Source of the DNA: Sedimenticola sp.
GTDB lineage: Bacteria; Pseudomonadota; Gammaproteobacteria; Chromatiales; Chromatiaceae
Reading direction: 5' to 3'
DNA: 64,000 bases
NCBI GenBank assembly: GCA_027083925.1
Contig: JALWMK010000031.1
Span: 1 to 64,000 of the forward strand
Shown here: in pieces, positions 40,753-49,956 of the stretch
Layout: the number at the start of each line of letters is the position of its first letter
Numbering within the stretch: the stretch's first letter is position 1
The notes under the pieces: model-generated
What the model was told of the DNA's origin: nothing
Database searches by the model: none
Seen by the model: the letters and a program-made list of their open reading frames with translations, nothing else
Made by a program: the position numbers and the translations under genes

Positions 40753-40991
40753 TGCTTTGCAGCCGGTAGCTTCGGTTGAGGGTAATCCGGGCATACGCAG
40801 AAATGCACAAACGAGTGATGCACCCAATCTTGCTGTAATAGCCTATCCTGTACACATCCGGCACTCCGGTTGCCAACACAAAATACCGGGCTGATACGGA
40901 AAACACCCCCCCTCTCCCTCTGGGAGAGGGCCGGGGAGAGGGAATACCCCCAAAACCACCACCCCCCAGCCTGTGCTAACATGCTCGCACC
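40753..40991. repeat. CCCTCTCCC hairpin repeat in intergenic gap
   Basis: At about 40911-40942 the sequence CCCTCTCCCTCTGGGAGAGG continues as GCCGGGGAGAGGG, a hairpin-forming unit seen as an intergenic repeat in many proteobacteria. A weaker relative (CCTCTCCCCGGGAAAGAGGG) lies at about 58137-58156. No gene is visible in this gap. Confidence 0.5.
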
Positions 40992-41288
40992 ATGCGCCTA
41001 TCACCACGCAACCAGACCATCATCAAACAAACCGCCAGGGAAATCTTTGGCAATGCACGCATACATCTGTTCGGCTCACGCGTCCATGACAACCTCAAAG
41101 GCGGCGACCTGGATCTCCTGGTGGAATCTGATCGCATTATCAAAGACAAGGAAAAAAAACTGCTTCAACTGGCGGCCAGGCTACAAATGCGGCTGGGCGA
41201 TCAACCCATCGACATCCTGGTACTGGATCCCGAAACACCGCGCCAACCCATCCACGAAGAGGCATTGCGCCAGGGCGTGTTGCTATGA
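40992..41288 (+). CDS. MNT-type nucleotidyltransferase antitoxin
   Basis: 98-residue minimal nucleotidyltransferase. GS at residues 28-29 is followed nine residues later by DLD (39-41) and then LLVE, the catalytic motif of the fold. In MNT/HEPN modules such proteins neutralise the HEPN RNase, in studied cases by modifying it with AMP. It overlaps the downstream HEPN gene by four bases (ATGA), so the two are translationally coupled. It sits in an accessory region between a dynamin-like gene and decayed DNA. Confidence 0.85.
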   Translation: MRLSPRNQTIIKQTAREIFGNARIHLFGSRVHDNLKGGDLDLLVESDRIIKDKEKKLLQLAARLQMRLGDQPIDILVLDPETPRQPIHEEALRQGVLL

Positions 41289-41800
41289 ACGAACTGCTCC
41301 CGGTCACCCGTTTCATTCATACACTGGAGACAGTGGAAAAAGAAATCCGGCACCTACAGTACAGTTGGCACCGGGTATTCTCTGAAGAAATCAACGCAAA
41401 CTGGGTGAAAAACCTGGAAAACACGCCGGAAACCGCTGAACGCATGGAAGCATTCATTTCCCGCTTTGGCAGAACCCAAGACACCATCAGCGACAAACTG
41501 TTGCCGCGATGGCTCATGGCACTGGCGGAAAAAACCGGCAGCCAAATCGAAATATTGAATCGCGCAGAACGACTCGGCATTCTCCAAAATACCGAAAACT
41601 GGTTGCAAGCCCGCTACCTGCGCAATCGCCTGGTACATGAATACATGACAGATCCCGCTGCATTCGCCAAAGACCTGCTCCTCGCAAAAACATACAGCCC
41701 AATGTTTTCATATACCTACAATCAGGCTCGTCAGTTTGCCATCGACAGGATGCAAATTGATCCTGGCAATCTTCCTGAAAAAGCAAAGGGTTTCTTCTGA
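41285..41800 (+). CDS. HEPN-domain putative RNase toxin
   Basis: 171 residues, mostly helical. The HEPN RNase motif R-X4-H is present as RNRLVH (Arg113 to His118), followed by EYM. Coupled to the MNT gene by an ATGA overlap, the standard arrangement of the MNT/HEPN toxin-antitoxin family. Expected to cleave RNA when freed from its antitoxin. Activity is inferred from the motif and pairing. Confidence 0.8.
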   Translation: MNELLPVTRFIHTLETVEKEIRHLQYSWHRVFSEEINANWVKNLENTPETAERMEAFISRFGRTQDTISDKLLPRWLMALAEKTGSQIEILNRAERLGILQNTENWLQARYLRNRLVHEYMTDPAAFAKDLLLAKTYSPMFSYTYNQARQFAIDRMQIDPGNLPEKAKGFF

Positions 41801-41946
41801 TGCCATATACACTGTTACGGCGATATCGCCCGAAATTACGCATAGAAAAACCCAAGAGCGCCCGTATATCTGCGAAATGAACCCAAAGTAGCGTATAATT
41901 CGCGTCTAACTTAGCCATAGCACAACACCTGATCCCCCTGCAACCA

Positions 41947-42165
41947 ATGATAAAAATCCTCGTCATTTTCGGCACCCGCCCCGAAGCCATCAAAATGGCG
42001 CCTGTAGTCAAAACACTGCAGAATCTACTAGCTGATGAAAAGGTTGCTGTTATCGGCAATACGGTTGTTTCTGATTTCCGGCCATCGAGTGAAAAACTCT
42101 GGTGGAGGCCTCAAACAAATCTGCCCAGCACCAAGGAACCTGTGATTAGATCATTGTCCCAGCGT
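41947..42165 (+). pseudogene. Decayed UDP-GlcNAc 2-epimerase gene (wecB remnant)
   Basis: The N-terminus MIKILVIFGTRPEAIKMAPV is a textbook WecB start, but after VVKTLQ the sequence jumps to NLLADEKVAVIGNTVVS, which resembles a stretch normally about 150 residues further on, and then to NLPSTKEPVIRSL, resembling VREPVNRIL still later. Most of the enzyme core is deleted, so no active protein is expected. It lies just before the nonulosonic-acid genes, where an epimerase would be useful. Confidence 0.7.
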
Positions 42166-42192
42166 CGACCGGGATGCTGGTTATTGATATCC

Positions 42193-42220
42193 CTGGGTTC
42201 CAGTCTACGCCTGGATGACG
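42193..42220. repeat. Diverged GC-rich palindromic repeat
   Basis: CTGGGTTCCAGTCTACGCCT followed by GGATGACG is an eroded copy of the palindromic unit at 36934 and 55659, in the pseudogene tract. Confidence 0.5.
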
Positions 42221-42307
42221 CAAAAGGGATTGACCAGGACTCCCTAAGCAATTCAATCACAACCTGCATCGACCAGGCTTGATCGGAGGCACCCAGAAAT
42301 CAGAAAA

Positions 42308-42582
42308 GTGCATGCATTGATAGAACAACATAGGCAAACCACCCAGCAGTTAGCTCATCAAAGAGGCATACACCATGTTCATCTGTTGGGTTCCATGAGC
42401 CAGAAAGATGCCACAGACAACGGTGATACTGAATTGGAAGGCGGGCAGTCCAGCTTAGCTTGGTACCAGGCGGTTTTTGCTGAATGTCTCAGAGTTATTA
42501 GGCCGCCCAGTTGACATGGTAACCCAAAGCTCATTGCATCCGCATACTTGAGAGAAAGCACTCTAAGGGGCGATGCCCTTAT
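42308..42582 (+). pseudogene. Frameshifted MNT nucleotidyltransferase remnant
   Basis: Frame one reads LIEQHRQTTQQLAHQRGIHH then VHLLGSMSQKDATDNGDTEL, a nucleotidyltransferase start in which the DxD has become DTE. A second frame continues with SLVPGGF, and a third with LLNVSELLGRPVDMVTQSSL, the family C-terminus. At least two frameshifts and a premature stop break it. It is the antitoxin half of a second, dead MNT/HEPN module, distinct from the intact one at 40992. Confidence 0.75.
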
Positions 42583-42745
42583 GAGCCAAAGGGATAGCGA
42601 TATTTTTTCTGGTTCGACTCAAGGTTGATACGGGATGCGGTAGCGAGGAACCTGCAGACACTGGCAGAATCCAGTCAGCGCTTGCCAACCCAGCGGAAGG
42701 CGCCTTTCCCGTTGATACCCTGGAGAGAGATATCCGGATTTTCTC
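42581..42745 (+). pseudogene. Truncated HEPN (DUF86/HepT-like) toxin remnant
   Basis: It begins MSQRDSDIF. After a frame change it reads DSRLIRDAVARNLQTLAESS and PLIPWREISGFS, which matches the middle of DUF86 HEPN proteins. The RNase motif that should follow (RNxxVH) is missing, replaced by unrelated sequence. It lies directly downstream of the MNT remnant. Confidence 0.75.
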
Positions 42746-42890
42746 ATAATAGATCAGGCAGAATTACCAAAGACAAATATTCTTGACGGATGCCAAGAAA
42801 ACTGGAGCAGCAACAGTCTCCGTCAGAATTCTCAATATGCAATAAGCTGCCTTGCTTGCCTCGGGATTTTTTAAATCGGATGTACAATAA

Positions 42891-44549
42891 ATGAAAATTT
42901 CTCAAGAATACTTAGGTCGGGTCATAGCTATCATCCCAGCAAGAGGTGGCTCAAAAGGAATACCCAAGAAAAACTTAAGACCTGTAGCCGGAAAACCCCT
43001 GTTGTACTACTCCATTCAAGCGGCATTGGCTGCCTCTACAGTTACCAAAGTTTATGTTTCTACAGACGACGACGAGATAGCATTGTTTGCAGAGCGTTTT
43101 GGCGCAAACATAATCATCCGCCCCGCCAAACTGGCTGACGACATCACCACGCTTGATCCGGTAATATCAAGCGCTGTTCAGGCTATAGAAAAAGATGAAG
43201 AGGACATCGACCTTGTGGTTACCATTCAACCAACGTCCCCATTGCTGACCGACAAAGATATAGACGGCGTAGTCACAAGTTTGATTGTAAATACGGCTGA
43301 TACAGCCATAACAGTTGTTGATGATAGGCATCTGTGCTGGACGATTGGCAGCAATGGCGCAACACCAGCTTATAAAAAGAGAGTAAACCGCCAGCAATTG
43401 CCGAAAAACTTTCGTGAAACAGGCGCGGTAGTAGCCTGCACAAGAGATCAACTGAAATCTGGCAGCCGCTTTGGCACCAAGGTAACTTTATATGAAGTTC
43501 CATACAATAGAAGCTTCGATATAGATACCTACGCCGATCTATACCTTTGTGAAGCAATGTTGATGCGGTTCCGTATCGTGTTCACCGTAGTTGGATATCC
43601 AGAAGTTGGCCTCGGGCATGCTTACCGAACCATCATGCTGGCACACGAGTTAGTTAAATATGAACTGATATTCGTATGCGAAGAAAAAAATAAGCTTGCT
43701 GCAGACTACATAAGCCAGCATGGCTACCACGTGACTGTTTGCAAAGAAAACACATTGGCGGAAACCGTATGTGCTTTATCTCCCGACCTGGTTATAAATG
43801 ATATTCTTGATACTGAACCTGAATACATAACAACTCTCAAACAATGTGGCTGCAAAATAGTGAATTTCGAAGATTTGGGGCCTGGCAGCATGGAAGCAGA
43901 TTTGGTTGTTAATGCCCTGTATCCATACAGCCTCCCATCGGATCACATTCTGGTAGGCCCCAAGTATTTTTGCTTAAGAGACGAGTTCCTGTACATCAAC
44001 AAAGAAGATACCCACAATCTATCTGGTCGGATTTTGTTGACATTTGGAGGGGTGGATGAGGGGAACCTTACTACCCGTGTATTGGACATTATTGCCCCAA
44101 TATGCATTGACAAAGGGTATATCGTGGAGATAGTTCTTGGGCCAGGATTCAAGCATATGAGAGAACTTGGAGTGTTGCTTTCTTCCATGAGGAAAATGAG
44201 GGTAAAGGTGATTCAGGATACAAAAAGGATCTCTAGCCATATGCTCAAAGCTGACCTCGCAATTACGTCTGGCGGCCGCACCGTGCTGGAATTGGCCGCG
44301 TTGAGCATTCCAACAATGGTCATCTGTCAAAATATTCGGGAAACAACACATACATACGCATCAAGTGAGCACGGCATATTAAACCTTGGCTTTCGGGATC
44401 ACGTGACAAATCATCAGATCAAAGAAACATTTTTAAAAGTGGCGACGGATGATACTCTAAGGAAAATAATGAAAAGCAAAGCCAGCTCCCTGGATCTTTC
44501 CAAGGGGAAAGAACGGGTAATAAAAAAAATACTCTCCCTTTTACACTAA
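42891..44549 (+). CDS. Fusion of CMP-nonulosonate synthetase and PseG-like hydrolase
   Basis: 552 residues in two parts. Residues about 1-225 are a NeuA/PseF-type cytidylyltransferase (IPARGGSKGIPKKNL at 15-29, then IQPTSPLL) that would activate a nonulosonic acid with CMP. Residues about 227-552 are PseG-like: VGLGHAYRT with His243 and the C-terminal ITSGGRTVLELAALSIPTM, the fold that removes UDP from a UDP-sugar in pseudaminic acid synthesis. The reactions flank the NeuB-type condensation encoded next. First gene of the AT-rich cluster, 22 bp before neuB-like. Confidence 0.85.
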   Translation: MKISQEYLGRVIAIIPARGGSKGIPKKNLRPVAGKPLLYYSIQAALAASTVTKVYVSTDDDEIALFAERFGANIIIRPAKLADDITTLDPVISSAVQAIEKDEEDIDLVVTIQPTSPLLTDKDIDGVVTSLIVNTADTAITVVDDRHLCWTIGSNGATPAYKKRVNRQQLPKNFRETGAVVACTRDQLKSGSRFGTKVTLYEVPYNRSFDIDTYADLYLCEAMLMRFRIVFTVVGYPEVGLGHAYRTIMLAHELVKYELIFVCEEKNKLAADYISQHGYHVTVCKENTLAETVCALSPDLVINDILDTEPEYITTLKQCGCKIVNFEDLGPGSMEADLVVNALYPYSLPSDHILVGPKYFCLRDEFLYINKEDTHNLSGRILLTFGGVDEGNLTTRVLDIIAPICIDKGYIVEIVLGPGFKHMRELGVLLSSMRKMRVKVIQDTKRISSHMLKADLAITSGGRTVLELAALSIPTMVICQNIRETTHTYASSEHGILNLGFRDHVTNHQIKETFLKVATDDTLRKIMKSKASSLDLSKGKERVIKKILSLLH

Positions 44550-44570
44550 ACCCATGGAAATAGATTTTAC

Positions 44571-45641
44571 ATGCAACATAATTCAATAATTATTGGCCGC
44601 CATACTGTAGGAAACAGCTTTTCACCATATATTATTGCGGAAATAGGCGTCAATCATGAAGGAAGCATGCATTTGGCCAAGCGCCTTATTGCAGAAGCTG
44701 CAGAAGGAGGGGCGCATGCCGCCAAATTCCAATCCTACAAAGCCGGAAAACTCGCTTCCAAGCACAGTCCTGCGTATTGGGACACAAACAAAGAACCCAC
44801 AACAAGCCAGTACAAGCTGTTTAAGAAATATGACAATTTCGGTCAAGAGGATTACGAAGAACTAGCCATCTATTGCAAGGATTGTGGAATTGACTTTATG
44901 TCCACCCCTTTCGATCTTGAGGCCGTGGATTTTCTCAACCCCCTGGTTCCCGCGTTTAAAATTGCTTCGGCAGACATAACCAATGTGCCCTTAATACGAA
45001 AGTGCGCACAAACCGGAAAACCATTGCTAATGTCCACAGGCGCCTCAACCCTACCTGAAATAGAGTTCGCCATCCAGACCGCCCGCCAAGCCGGCGCCTC
45101 CCATATTGCTATTCTCCATTGTGTCCTAAACTACCCAACGCCTATTGAGCATGCTCAACTTGGAATGATTCTGGTACTTAAAAGAACATTCCCGGATTTA
45201 CTGATTGGCTATTCAGACCATGTAGTGCCAGATGAAACGATTAGCTCACTAGAAGTGTCCCTACTACTAGGCGCAAGCATCCTGGAAAAACACTTTACAC
45301 ACGACAAAAACCTACCTGGAAATGACCACTACCACGCCATGAACAAACTGGATCTACAACGCTTTTGTGCAAAAGCCAGCAGATATGCCAAACTTATTGG
45401 TCATAAACGCCCGTCGATAGACAATGAAAAATCTGCGCGGGCCAACGCCAGACGAAGCATCGTGGCCGCGAGAAGTATAGGCAAAGGAGAAATATTTTCA
45501 GAGGAAAACCTGACCGCCAAGCGCCCGGGGCTTGGTATAAGCCCGATACACTGGGATGAGGTTATTGGCCGCCAAGCAGCCGAAAATATCGATGAAGATT
45601 CATTGTTATCCTGGAGTGCCATTCTGGATGAAAATGACTGA
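44571..45641 (+). CDS. NeuB-family nonulosonic acid synthase
   Basis: 356 residues. The TIM-barrel synthase domain (IIAEIGVNHEGSMHLAKRL, MSTPFDLEAVDF, GYSDHVVPDE, EKHFTHDKNLPG) is followed by a C-terminal antifreeze-like SAF domain (RRSIVAARSIGKGEIF to the end). It condenses phosphoenolpyruvate with a six-carbon N-acetyl sugar to give sialic, legionaminic or pseudaminic acid; which one cannot be decided from sequence. It follows the CMP-synthetase/PseG fusion. Confidence 0.88.
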   Translation: MQHNSIIIGRHTVGNSFSPYIIAEIGVNHEGSMHLAKRLIAEAAEGGAHAAKFQSYKAGKLASKHSPAYWDTNKEPTTSQYKLFKKYDNFGQEDYEELAIYCKDCGIDFMSTPFDLEAVDFLNPLVPAFKIASADITNVPLIRKCAQTGKPLLMSTGASTLPEIEFAIQTARQAGASHIAILHCVLNYPTPIEHAQLGMILVLKRTFPDLLIGYSDHVVPDETISSLEVSLLLGASILEKHFTHDKNLPGNDHYHAMNKLDLQRFCAKASRYAKLIGHKRPSIDNEKSARANARRSIVAARSIGKGEIFSEENLTAKRPGLGISPIHWDEVIGRQAAENIDEDSLLSWSAILDEND

Positions 45642-45728
45642 AGCCATGCTGCGCATTGAAAGCATTTAGTCTACTTTCAATCATTACTCCTTTCAGCCCC
45701 CTTAAAAACAGCAACCGACCAATAAGAA

Positions 45729-46874
45729 ATGAGCAAAGATTACTACGTTATCCTGACCGGCTCAAAAAATAACGCCGGTGATTTTCTGATCAAGTATCGC
45801 GCCAAACAGTTATTTTCTCAGCTTAGACCTGATCGGGAAATAATTGACTTCGATGGCTGGGTTCCTTTTGATCAGAGTAAACTAGAAATCGTAAACAACG
45901 CAAAAGCACTGGTACTTACGGGAGGACCCGCACTACAAAAAAAAATGCGTCCGCGTGTTTATGGCCTGACCAGCAACCTCTCGGATATCAATACTCCCTT
46001 AGCAACAATGGGGATCGGCTGGTATTCTCCGCACGGCAAATGGCATAACACCCACCGCTATGCACTGAATTCTGATTCCAAAGCACTACTTGCAAGAATC
46101 GCAGAAGATGGTCTTATATCAAGCGTAAGAGATTACCATACCTTAAATGTGCTAAATAGCATGGGGTTTACAAACTACCTAATGACTGGTTGCCCCGCAC
46201 TTTACAGCAAAGAGCATATGAACTTGCCACTGCAACTTTCACCAAAGCCAAAAAAAATAGGATTCTCATTGGGCGTTGCATTTCAGGGATCCAGAAGAAT
46301 GCTGAAACAAATGCAGGACACCATACTCATGACCAGAGAACTATTCCCAGATTCCACACTGCAAATTGTGTTTCATCATGGAATTTCTGACGAATACCTG
46401 AAAACAGATGGTATGGCTAAATCATTGTTCAAAGCCCAAACTAGCTTTCTTGCATGGCTAGCAAAACAAAATATTTCTCATATTGATATTTCTGGCTCTG
46501 CAGAAAAGCTGGTTGAATATTATAGCAATTGTGATTTTCACATTGGCTATCGGCTTCATGCACATATATTTATGAGTAGTATTTCAAAACCTTCCGTCCT
46601 GCTGAATGAAGATGGGCGAGGCATAGGGATTTACAAGGTGTTGGGAGGGATCAATCTTGATGCCTACAGCAGAGTCACAAAAAATAAACTTGTTTCAGCA
46701 CTCCATAAATTCGGCATACCATTTGACCACATGAAACCAGCAAATAATCTATTACAAGACTACAAAAATACAATGGCATATGAAATGAAGAGTGGCGTAA
46801 GGTTATACCAACCTCGTGAAAACATTAGCCTCCACTACCGGGTGATGAAAGCATTTCTACGAGGACTCCCATGA
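45729..46874 (+). CDS. Polysaccharide pyruvyl transferase family protein
   Basis: 381 residues with the pattern of the pyruvyl-transferase family (CsaB-like): an N-terminal SKNNAGDFLIKYRA, LVLTGGPALQKK, and a C-terminal GYRLHAHIFMSSISKPSVLL. Such enzymes add ketal pyruvate to sugars using PEP, although some members may be glycosyltransferases. It overlaps the next gene by four bases. Confidence 0.75.
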   Translation: MSKDYYVILTGSKNNAGDFLIKYRAKQLFSQLRPDREIIDFDGWVPFDQSKLEIVNNAKALVLTGGPALQKKMRPRVYGLTSNLSDINTPLATMGIGWYSPHGKWHNTHRYALNSDSKALLARIAEDGLISSVRDYHTLNVLNSMGFTNYLMTGCPALYSKEHMNLPLQLSPKPKKIGFSLGVAFQGSRRMLKQMQDTILMTRELFPDSTLQIVFHHGISDEYLKTDGMAKSLFKAQTSFLAWLAKQNISHIDISGSAEKLVEYYSNCDFHIGYRLHAHIFMSSISKPSVLLNEDGRGIGIYKVLGGINLDAYSRVTKNKLVSALHKFGIPFDHMKPANNLLQDYKNTMAYEMKSGVRLYQPRENISLHYRVMKAFLRGLP

Positions 46875-47521
46875 AGAAAAATATAAAAACAATACTGAAT
46901 AAAATACGTTTATGCAGGCACCTTAACACCATTAAAGATCCACATCTGTTATCACTAAACTGCCAGATCAAGAATTCTTCTCTTTCTCACGGCGTTATGG
47001 TTTCCCACGGAGCAAGCATACTGAATTCCTCCATAGCGCGCTACACTTCGATCGGCCGCAGCACCAAGATCGCCCACGCTACCATAGGCTCTTTTTGTGC
47101 TATTTCCTGGGATTGCACTATTAATGCCATCACCCACCCTATCAATCATTTAACGATCAGCGCTTTTCCTTATGCGCCCCATGTTGGCGCCTTTGTAGCA
47201 GAACGAAAACAAAAGCATCAAATCGTTACTATTGGGTCAGATGTTTGGGTTGGAACCAATGCTATAATTATGCCAGGAATTGAGATCGGCCATGGAGCCA
47301 TAATTGGGGCGGGAGCAATCGTTACACATAGCGTTCCACCATACCAAATAGTTGTTGGTAACCCAGCCAAAATACTACGTTCAAGGTTTGACCACCAAAC
47401 CGTTGAATCCCTCCTGGAACTGGAATGGTGGGCATGGGAAGAAGAAAAAATAAAGTCCAATATCTCTTTTTTTCAGCACCCAATATCACGATCAGATATA
47501 AGCAGTCTAAAAAGACTGTAA
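46871..47521 (+). CDS. Hexapeptide-repeat (CatB-like) acyltransferase
   Basis: 216 residues. Left-handed beta-helix hexapeptide repeats run from about residue 35 to 165, with the conserved IGSDVWVGTNAIIMPGIEIG and GAIIGAGAIVTHSVPPY. Such enzymes transfer acetyl or other acyl groups from CoA to sugars or amino sugars; acetylation of the glycan or its precursor is a reasonable inference. Four-base overlap with the gene before and 7 bp before the flippase. Confidence 0.85.
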   Translation: MKKNIKTILNKIRLCRHLNTIKDPHLLSLNCQIKNSSLSHGVMVSHGASILNSSIARYTSIGRSTKIAHATIGSFCAISWDCTINAITHPINHLTISAFPYAPHVGAFVAERKQKHQIVTIGSDVWVGTNAIIMPGIEIGHGAIIGAGAIVTHSVPPYQIVVGNPAKILRSRFDHQTVESLLELEWWAWEEEKIKSNISFFQHPISRSDISSLKRL

Positions 47522-47528
47522 ACGCTTT

Positions 47529-48776
47529 ATGCTCCTTTCTTCTTCCATATACCTAGGATCGAGCCTGCTCAACAAAGCAGTTCCGTTTCTGCTTCTACCA
47601 CTCTTAACCAGCTATTTAACTCCTGCTGAATATGGAACAATCGCATTATTCCAAATGGGCGTTTCGCTATTTATAGCCCTATATGGCGGCCTCCACCTCA
47701 ACATATCCAGAACATACTTCAAGCTGGATATCAATAAATTTTCCCGCCTTCTGACTTCCATATACCTCATGCTTGTTAGCATTTGGATTTTCACAACCAT
47801 ACTCACCACGCTGTACTATTTCGCCGGAGGCACCACCTTTGGCCTGCCCCGGAACTGGCTTCTCGCCATGCCTGTTATAGCCGCAATGGGCATGGCCAAC
47901 CTGCTTAACTTGACATTACTTCGCAGCCAAGAACGCCCACTACAATACGCAAGGTGGGAGGTTTCACATTCGATCATCAACATGGGCATCAGCTACCTAT
48001 TGGTTGCGCACGTTTTGCTGGGTGCAGATGGCCGAATGCTTGGGATTTCCATTGCCATTCTTGTTTTTGGTGCACTCGGTATACTGCGCATCATTAAAAC
48101 CACCCCTTCTACAGGACACTTTTCTGCTGAAGACACAAAACAGGTAATTGCAATTTCTCTGCCGTTAATTCCCCATGTCCTCTCATCTGCGGCGATAACC
48201 AGCATTGACCTTGTTTTTATCCGCAACTACCTTGGTGAAAATGCTGTAGGGATATACTCCATTGGCTATCAGTTTGGCATGGTGGTCATGCTGTTCTCTG
48301 ACGCCTTCCTGAAAGCCTGGCAACCTTGGTTCTTCAAAACGATGAACAAAGAAACCCTACATAGCAAGATAGCAATCGTCAAAGGCATATGGAAGTTCTC
48401 TCTTATATTGGCTGTTAGCGCATTTGCCTGGGGTATTCTAGCCACATTGATGCTGCCATACGTTGCTAACATAAGATATGTTGATGCGATGTACTTGATT
48501 TTACCCATTTCCTTAAGCTACATTTTTTTTGGATGGTACCAGATAGTGTTTCCATTCTTGGTTTATGCCGGAAGAACATCTAGCATGGCATACATCACTC
48601 CTCTAGCTGCTTGTATCAATATTGGGCTAAACTACCTCCTTATCCCCAAGTATGGGTATTCTGGTGCAATAATAGCAACCGCTCTCGCCTACTTTTTTAT
48701 GTTTTCCGTGACATTCTATGCTGCAAATAAATACGTTAAAATGCCTTGGATCGCAAAAAATCAACATATAGCATAA
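47529..48776 (+). CDS. Wzx-like oligosaccharide flippase
   Basis: 415 residues with about 12 hydrophobic segments and the typical N-terminus LGSSLLNKAVPFLLLPLLTS then YLTPAEYGTI of the polysaccharide-biosynthesis MATE-like family. It would flip lipid-linked repeat units across the inner membrane for polymerisation by the Wzy-like protein at 50902. Confidence 0.88.
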   Translation: MLLSSSIYLGSSLLNKAVPFLLLPLLTSYLTPAEYGTIALFQMGVSLFIALYGGLHLNISRTYFKLDINKFSRLLTSIYLMLVSIWIFTTILTTLYYFAGGTTFGLPRNWLLAMPVIAAMGMANLLNLTLLRSQERPLQYARWEVSHSIINMGISYLLVAHVLLGADGRMLGISIAILVFGALGILRIIKTTPSTGHFSAEDTKQVIAISLPLIPHVLSSAAITSIDLVFIRNYLGENAVGIYSIGYQFGMVVMLFSDAFLKAWQPWFFKTMNKETLHSKIAIVKGIWKFSLILAVSAFAWGILATLMLPYVANIRYVDAMYLILPISLSYIFFGWYQIVFPFLVYAGRTSSMAYITPLAACINIGLNYLLIPKYGYSGAIIATALAYFFMFSVTFYAANKYVKMPWIAKNQHIA

Positions 48777-48787
48777 AGGCCGGCATT

Positions 48788-49756
48788 ATGCATAACTCAC
48801 TATTTATTTGCTATACTCCACTACATGCTATAATCGCAAGGAGAATCATTGAGGAAGAGAATATTACAAACTATTCTGTACTTTTCTTCTGTGCCACGGA
48901 TAATAAAAAACACCGACACTATTATGATGTCATATCGAGCGGCTCAATCTACTCAAAATTTGAAGTCATAAAAAGATCCCCCATAAAGGACTTTCTTTTT
49001 CTACGAAAGTTCGTCAAATACGTCCAAGGAATTGGCTACAATTGTGCTACTACTATTTATACAGGAAATATAAAAATTATTTACTCTCGGTTAATTTTAT
49101 ACTTAATGAAAGCGACCAAATACATTACTTTTGACGACGGATCAGGAAACATCAGCGGTGGCGGGTACTTCTATACCAACGACACTATACTGAAATCACT
49201 GACATTTAAGCTGGCAGCCCCTCGCCTTCAATACAGCACACTGAGAAACAGCATGCTGAAGCATTATTCTATATTCAAACTTCCCAACGTATATAGCAAT
49301 GCACACTATATAGCGATGCTTAAGCCCAAACTGGAATCTCGGGACAAGGATGCTCTGAGGGTTCTTCTTACCAGCCCTTTTAGCGAGGATGGAGAAATGA
49401 GCAAATATTACGAAAATAACCTGTATCGTAATATACTTGAAAAGTACAGGATTGATCAAATCTTACCACATCCCAGAGAAAAACAGAAAAAAATCACTAG
49501 CATTAATACAAAATACATAGATACTAATCTTGTTGCCGAAGACTACCTTAATAACTTGTCTAAGCAATATGCCATAACAGCTTTTGGACTGTATAGTACA
49601 GCCTTACTAACTTTAAATGAATGCAATGACATTAAAGTAGTCAATATTGACGCCCAGCTAAGAAAGCCAACAGACTGGCTAAAGCGCACCTTTTTTCAAC
49701 TGGGGATCCCTACGGAATCTGCACCCTTAAGCCCCCCCCATGAAACCAACAATTAA
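48788..49756 (+). CDS. GT52-like glycosyltransferase, possible sialyltransferase
   Basis: Start MHNSLFICYTPLHAII at 48788 (322 residues); an upstream in-frame ATG overlaps the flippase gene and is less family-like. The N-terminus, the acidic motif FDDGSGN and the LPHPRE motif resemble glycosyltransferase family 52, which includes bacterial CMP-sialic acid transferases. With a CMP-nonulosonate synthetase in the cluster, this is the best candidate to add that sugar. The match is distant and judged by eye. Confidence 0.6.
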   Translation: MHNSLFICYTPLHAIIARRIIEEENITNYSVLFFCATDNKKHRHYYDVISSGSIYSKFEVIKRSPIKDFLFLRKFVKYVQGIGYNCATTIYTGNIKIIYSRLILYLMKATKYITFDDGSGNISGGGYFYTNDTILKSLTFKLAAPRLQYSTLRNSMLKHYSIFKLPNVYSNAHYIAMLKPKLESRDKDALRVLLTSPFSEDGEMSKYYENNLYRNILEKYRIDQILPHPREKQKKITSINTKYIDTNLVAEDYLNNLSKQYAITAFGLYSTALLTLNECNDIKVVNIDAQLRKPTDWLKRTFFQLGIPTESAPLSPPHETNN

Positions 49757-49956
49757 GGCAGGCGGATCTCAATTCTTCACACTCCAAACCCTTACTACAC
49801 CTAAAGCCCATGTACGCCACTGCAATCGCCAACTTGAGTAGAGCTTTCCAAACAAATCTTGGGATTATCATTGCCTCCCACTTCAACTATACTTGCCCTG
49901 AAGGCCCTTGAAACAACATTTGATCTCAGGACACACCTTAAGAAAAATACTTAATT
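49757..49956. other. AT-rich gap without recognised content
   Basis: 200 bp between the GT52-like gene and the methyltransferase; no gene, repeat or clear promoter seen. Confidence 0.3.

Noticed and set aside
40900-40945. CCCTCTCCC hairpin read as a terminator of the dynamin-like gene
   Set aside because: The stem is strong but no T-run follows on the relevant strand, and the unit is a known type of interspersed repeat.
42308-42514. A 68-codon open frame read as an intact small gene
   Set aside because: It matches only the first part of an MNT nucleotidyltransferase; the rest continues in other frames, so it is a pseudogene fragment.
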